7,664 nt of DNA from an uncultured Leptospiraceae bacterium (GTDB taxonomy: Bacteria > Spirochaetota > Leptospiria > Leptospirales > Leptospiraceae): contig CALDSP010000133.1 of the NCBI GenBank assembly GCA_937924465.1, positions 1 through 7,664 on the forward strand, written 5' to 3'. This document shows, piece after piece, positions 6,690 through 7,664 of this stretch; position 1 is the first letter of the stretch, and the number at the start of each line of letters is the position of its first letter. The notes under the pieces are model-generated. The model had not been told where the DNA came from, made no database searches, and saw only the letters and a list, made by a program, of their open reading frames with translations. The position numbers and the translations under genes are program-made.

Positions 6690-6695
6690 CTCCTT
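6690..6695 (-). promoter_or_regulatory. Strong ribosome-binding site of atpE
   Basis: AAGGAG on the minus strand, 9 bases before the ATG, is the best Shine-Dalgarno match in the cluster. It sits between T-rich stretches (TTTTTT upstream and TTTAATTTT downstream). U-rich flanks of this kind are known to favour initiation at E. coli atpE, which must be made in large excess for the c-ring. Confidence 0.75.
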
Positions 6696-6705
6696 AAAAA
6701 ATTTA

Positions 6706-6720
6706 CTAATTTAAAATTAG
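6706..6720 (-). repeat. Perfect AT-rich palindrome overlapping the atpB stop codon
   Basis: CTAATTT and AAATTAG are exact inverted copies around one central base. The atpB TAA lies inside one arm. On the transcript the palindrome is followed by TAAATTTTTT and then the atpE ribosome site. The 7-bp stem has only one G-C pair, so it would be weak. It may be chance in AT-rich DNA, or a minor processing or pausing site in the longest gap of the operon. Confidence 0.45.
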
Positions 6721-7664
6721 TGCCTATGCATACTAGAACCAACAAAAAGAGATGTTAGCAAAGTAAATATGTAAGCCTGCAAGAATGCTACAAAGATTTC
6801 TAACATATAAATAGCCACAGAACCCAAAATGGAAATAGGAACCACAAAATAGCTTTTAAATTGAAAAATAAATCCGAGCAAAGCTAGGATGACTACGTGG
6901 CCGGCTGTCATATTTGCTAAAAGACGCACTGTAAGAGCAAAGCTTTTAGCAAGTGGAGAAATGATGAATTCTAGTGGCAACATTAAAACATATAGAGCAA
7001 CAGGAACACCATTTGGAACGGAATAAATAGGAAATAATGCTCCTTGGTAAATGAAGCCTGTTCCATAAATAAGAATAAGAGTAATTCCTGCAAGAGCGGC
7101 AGTAACAGAAACATCCCCCGTTACAGTAATTCCACTCCAAATTTCTCCGGCTAAAGAATGATGACCGCCACCCGTAAAAAGAGCTATAATTTCTCCTACG
7201 GAAGGAATTAAGCCAAATAAGTTACAGAACAGAACAAAAAAGAACAAGCTAAATAAATATCCATAGTAACTGTGACCATGTCCATGCATACTGGTTTCAA
7301 TTACATCATTTTTTAAAAATTGTATAAAAGCTTCTACTGCACTGGCTCCACGTGATTGTACTTTGTATGGATTTTTTGCAATTTTTCTTGCAAGAGGCAC
7401 AAAGACAAGAATGAGAGTGAAACTTACAATCCACATCATAGTCACGCGCTTCGTAATGTGCATTTCAAAAGCATCTTGAAAATGGTACTTTTTTCCGGTT
7501 GCATGATCTTCAAAAATAGAGGGATAATTGGGGTTAAAATCTGGATCACCCTCGAAAACTTTTCTTCCTCCAAAAGCAAGAGGAAAAATTGGAGAATCTA
7601 CCAAGTGATGGGAGATAACTTCTGCTAAATCAAAGCTTTCTTCATTGTGGGAAGAATCAGAAGC
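6717..7664 (-). CDS. atpB: ATP synthase Fo subunit a (5' end beyond window)
   Basis: Subunit a forms the stationary half-channels that pass protons to the c-ring. The frame is open to the right edge, giving 315 residues in the window; the true start is outside. A TTG at 7604 could be mistaken for the start, but the 20 codons before it stay in frame and include FDLAEVISHH, completing the HHLVDS motif seen before helix 1 in Leptospira- and Bacteroidetes-type a subunits. Counted from that TTG, membrane helices lie at about 55-72, 114-133, 163-185, 200-217 and 220-290. The essential arginine is R227 in ALTVRLLANMTAGH (223-236), with H236 where E. coli has E219. FVAFLQAYIF (271-280) supplies the conserved glutamine. 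The protein ends SSMHRH. It is the first visible gene of the operon, 36 bp before atpE. Confidence 0.97.
   Translation of the reverse strand, partial: ASDSSHNEESFDLAEVISHHLVDSPIFPLAFGGRKVFEGDPDFNPNYPSIFEDHATGKKYHFQDAFEMHITKRVTMMWIVSFTLILVFVPLARKIAKNPYKVQSRGASAVEAFIQFLKNDVIETSMHGHGHSYYGYLFSLFFFVLFCNLFGLIPSVGEIIALFTGGGHHSLAGEIWSGITVTGDVSVTAALAGITLILIYGTGFIYQGALFPIYSVPNGVPVALYVLMLPLEFIISPLAKSFALTVRLLANMTAGHVVILALLGFIFQFKSYFVVPISILGSVAIYMLEIFVAFLQAYIFTLLTSLFVGSSMHRH

Noticed and set aside
6946..7140. Cysteine-rich 64-codon minus-strand frame
   Set aside because: It is a frame-shifted reading of atpB, whose own frame is intact and encodes conserved helices; the cysteines are an artefact of the shift.

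Overview
The window holds a complete set of F-type ATP synthase genes (F1Fo, all eight subunits), all on the minus strand. It is followed, after a probable transcription terminator, by the first part of an unrelated AAA-type ATPase gene. Transcription runs from high to low coordinates: atpB (a, cut at the right edge), atpE (c), atpF (b), atpH (delta), atpA (alpha), atpG (gamma), atpD (beta), atpC (epsilon), terminator at about 1057-1091, then the AAA-type gene from 958 to the left edge, where it is cut.

Organism: the DNA is AT-rich. Subunits a, b and beta resemble, from memory, those of Leptospira: beta begins MNKGKIKQIIGSV, subunit a has a long extracytoplasmic N-terminus with an HHLVD motif and ends SSMHRH, and there is a single 171-residue b with no b' partner. 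I infer a Leptospirales spirochaete or a close relative. Borrelia and Treponema use V/A-type ATPases instead, so an F-type cluster fits the Leptospira branch. No search was run, so this placement is tentative.

Fo sector (5852-7664): the a subunit carries the essential arginine, the c subunit the ion-carrying glutamate, and b forms the peripheral stalk. F1 sector (1099-5849): delta joins b to the alpha3beta3 head, gamma and epsilon form the rotor shaft, and beta carries the catalytic sites. The c subunit lacks the sodium-ligand residues, so the machine is probably proton-driven. The genes are tightly packed, from an 11-bp overlap to a 36-bp gap. Ribosome-binding sites and start codons differ between them in a way that broadly matches subunit copy number. 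No operon promoter is visible; it must lie beyond 7664.

Left part (1-958): one uninterrupted frame encodes at least 319 residues of an AAA-like ATP-binding protein with clear Walker A and Walker B motifs. It has no recognisable link to ATP synthesis and is the least characterised element here. The 108 bases between it and the terminator hold no gene. Apart from that gene the window is ordinary core-genome sequence; I found no CRISPR array, insertion sequence, tRNA or rRNA.
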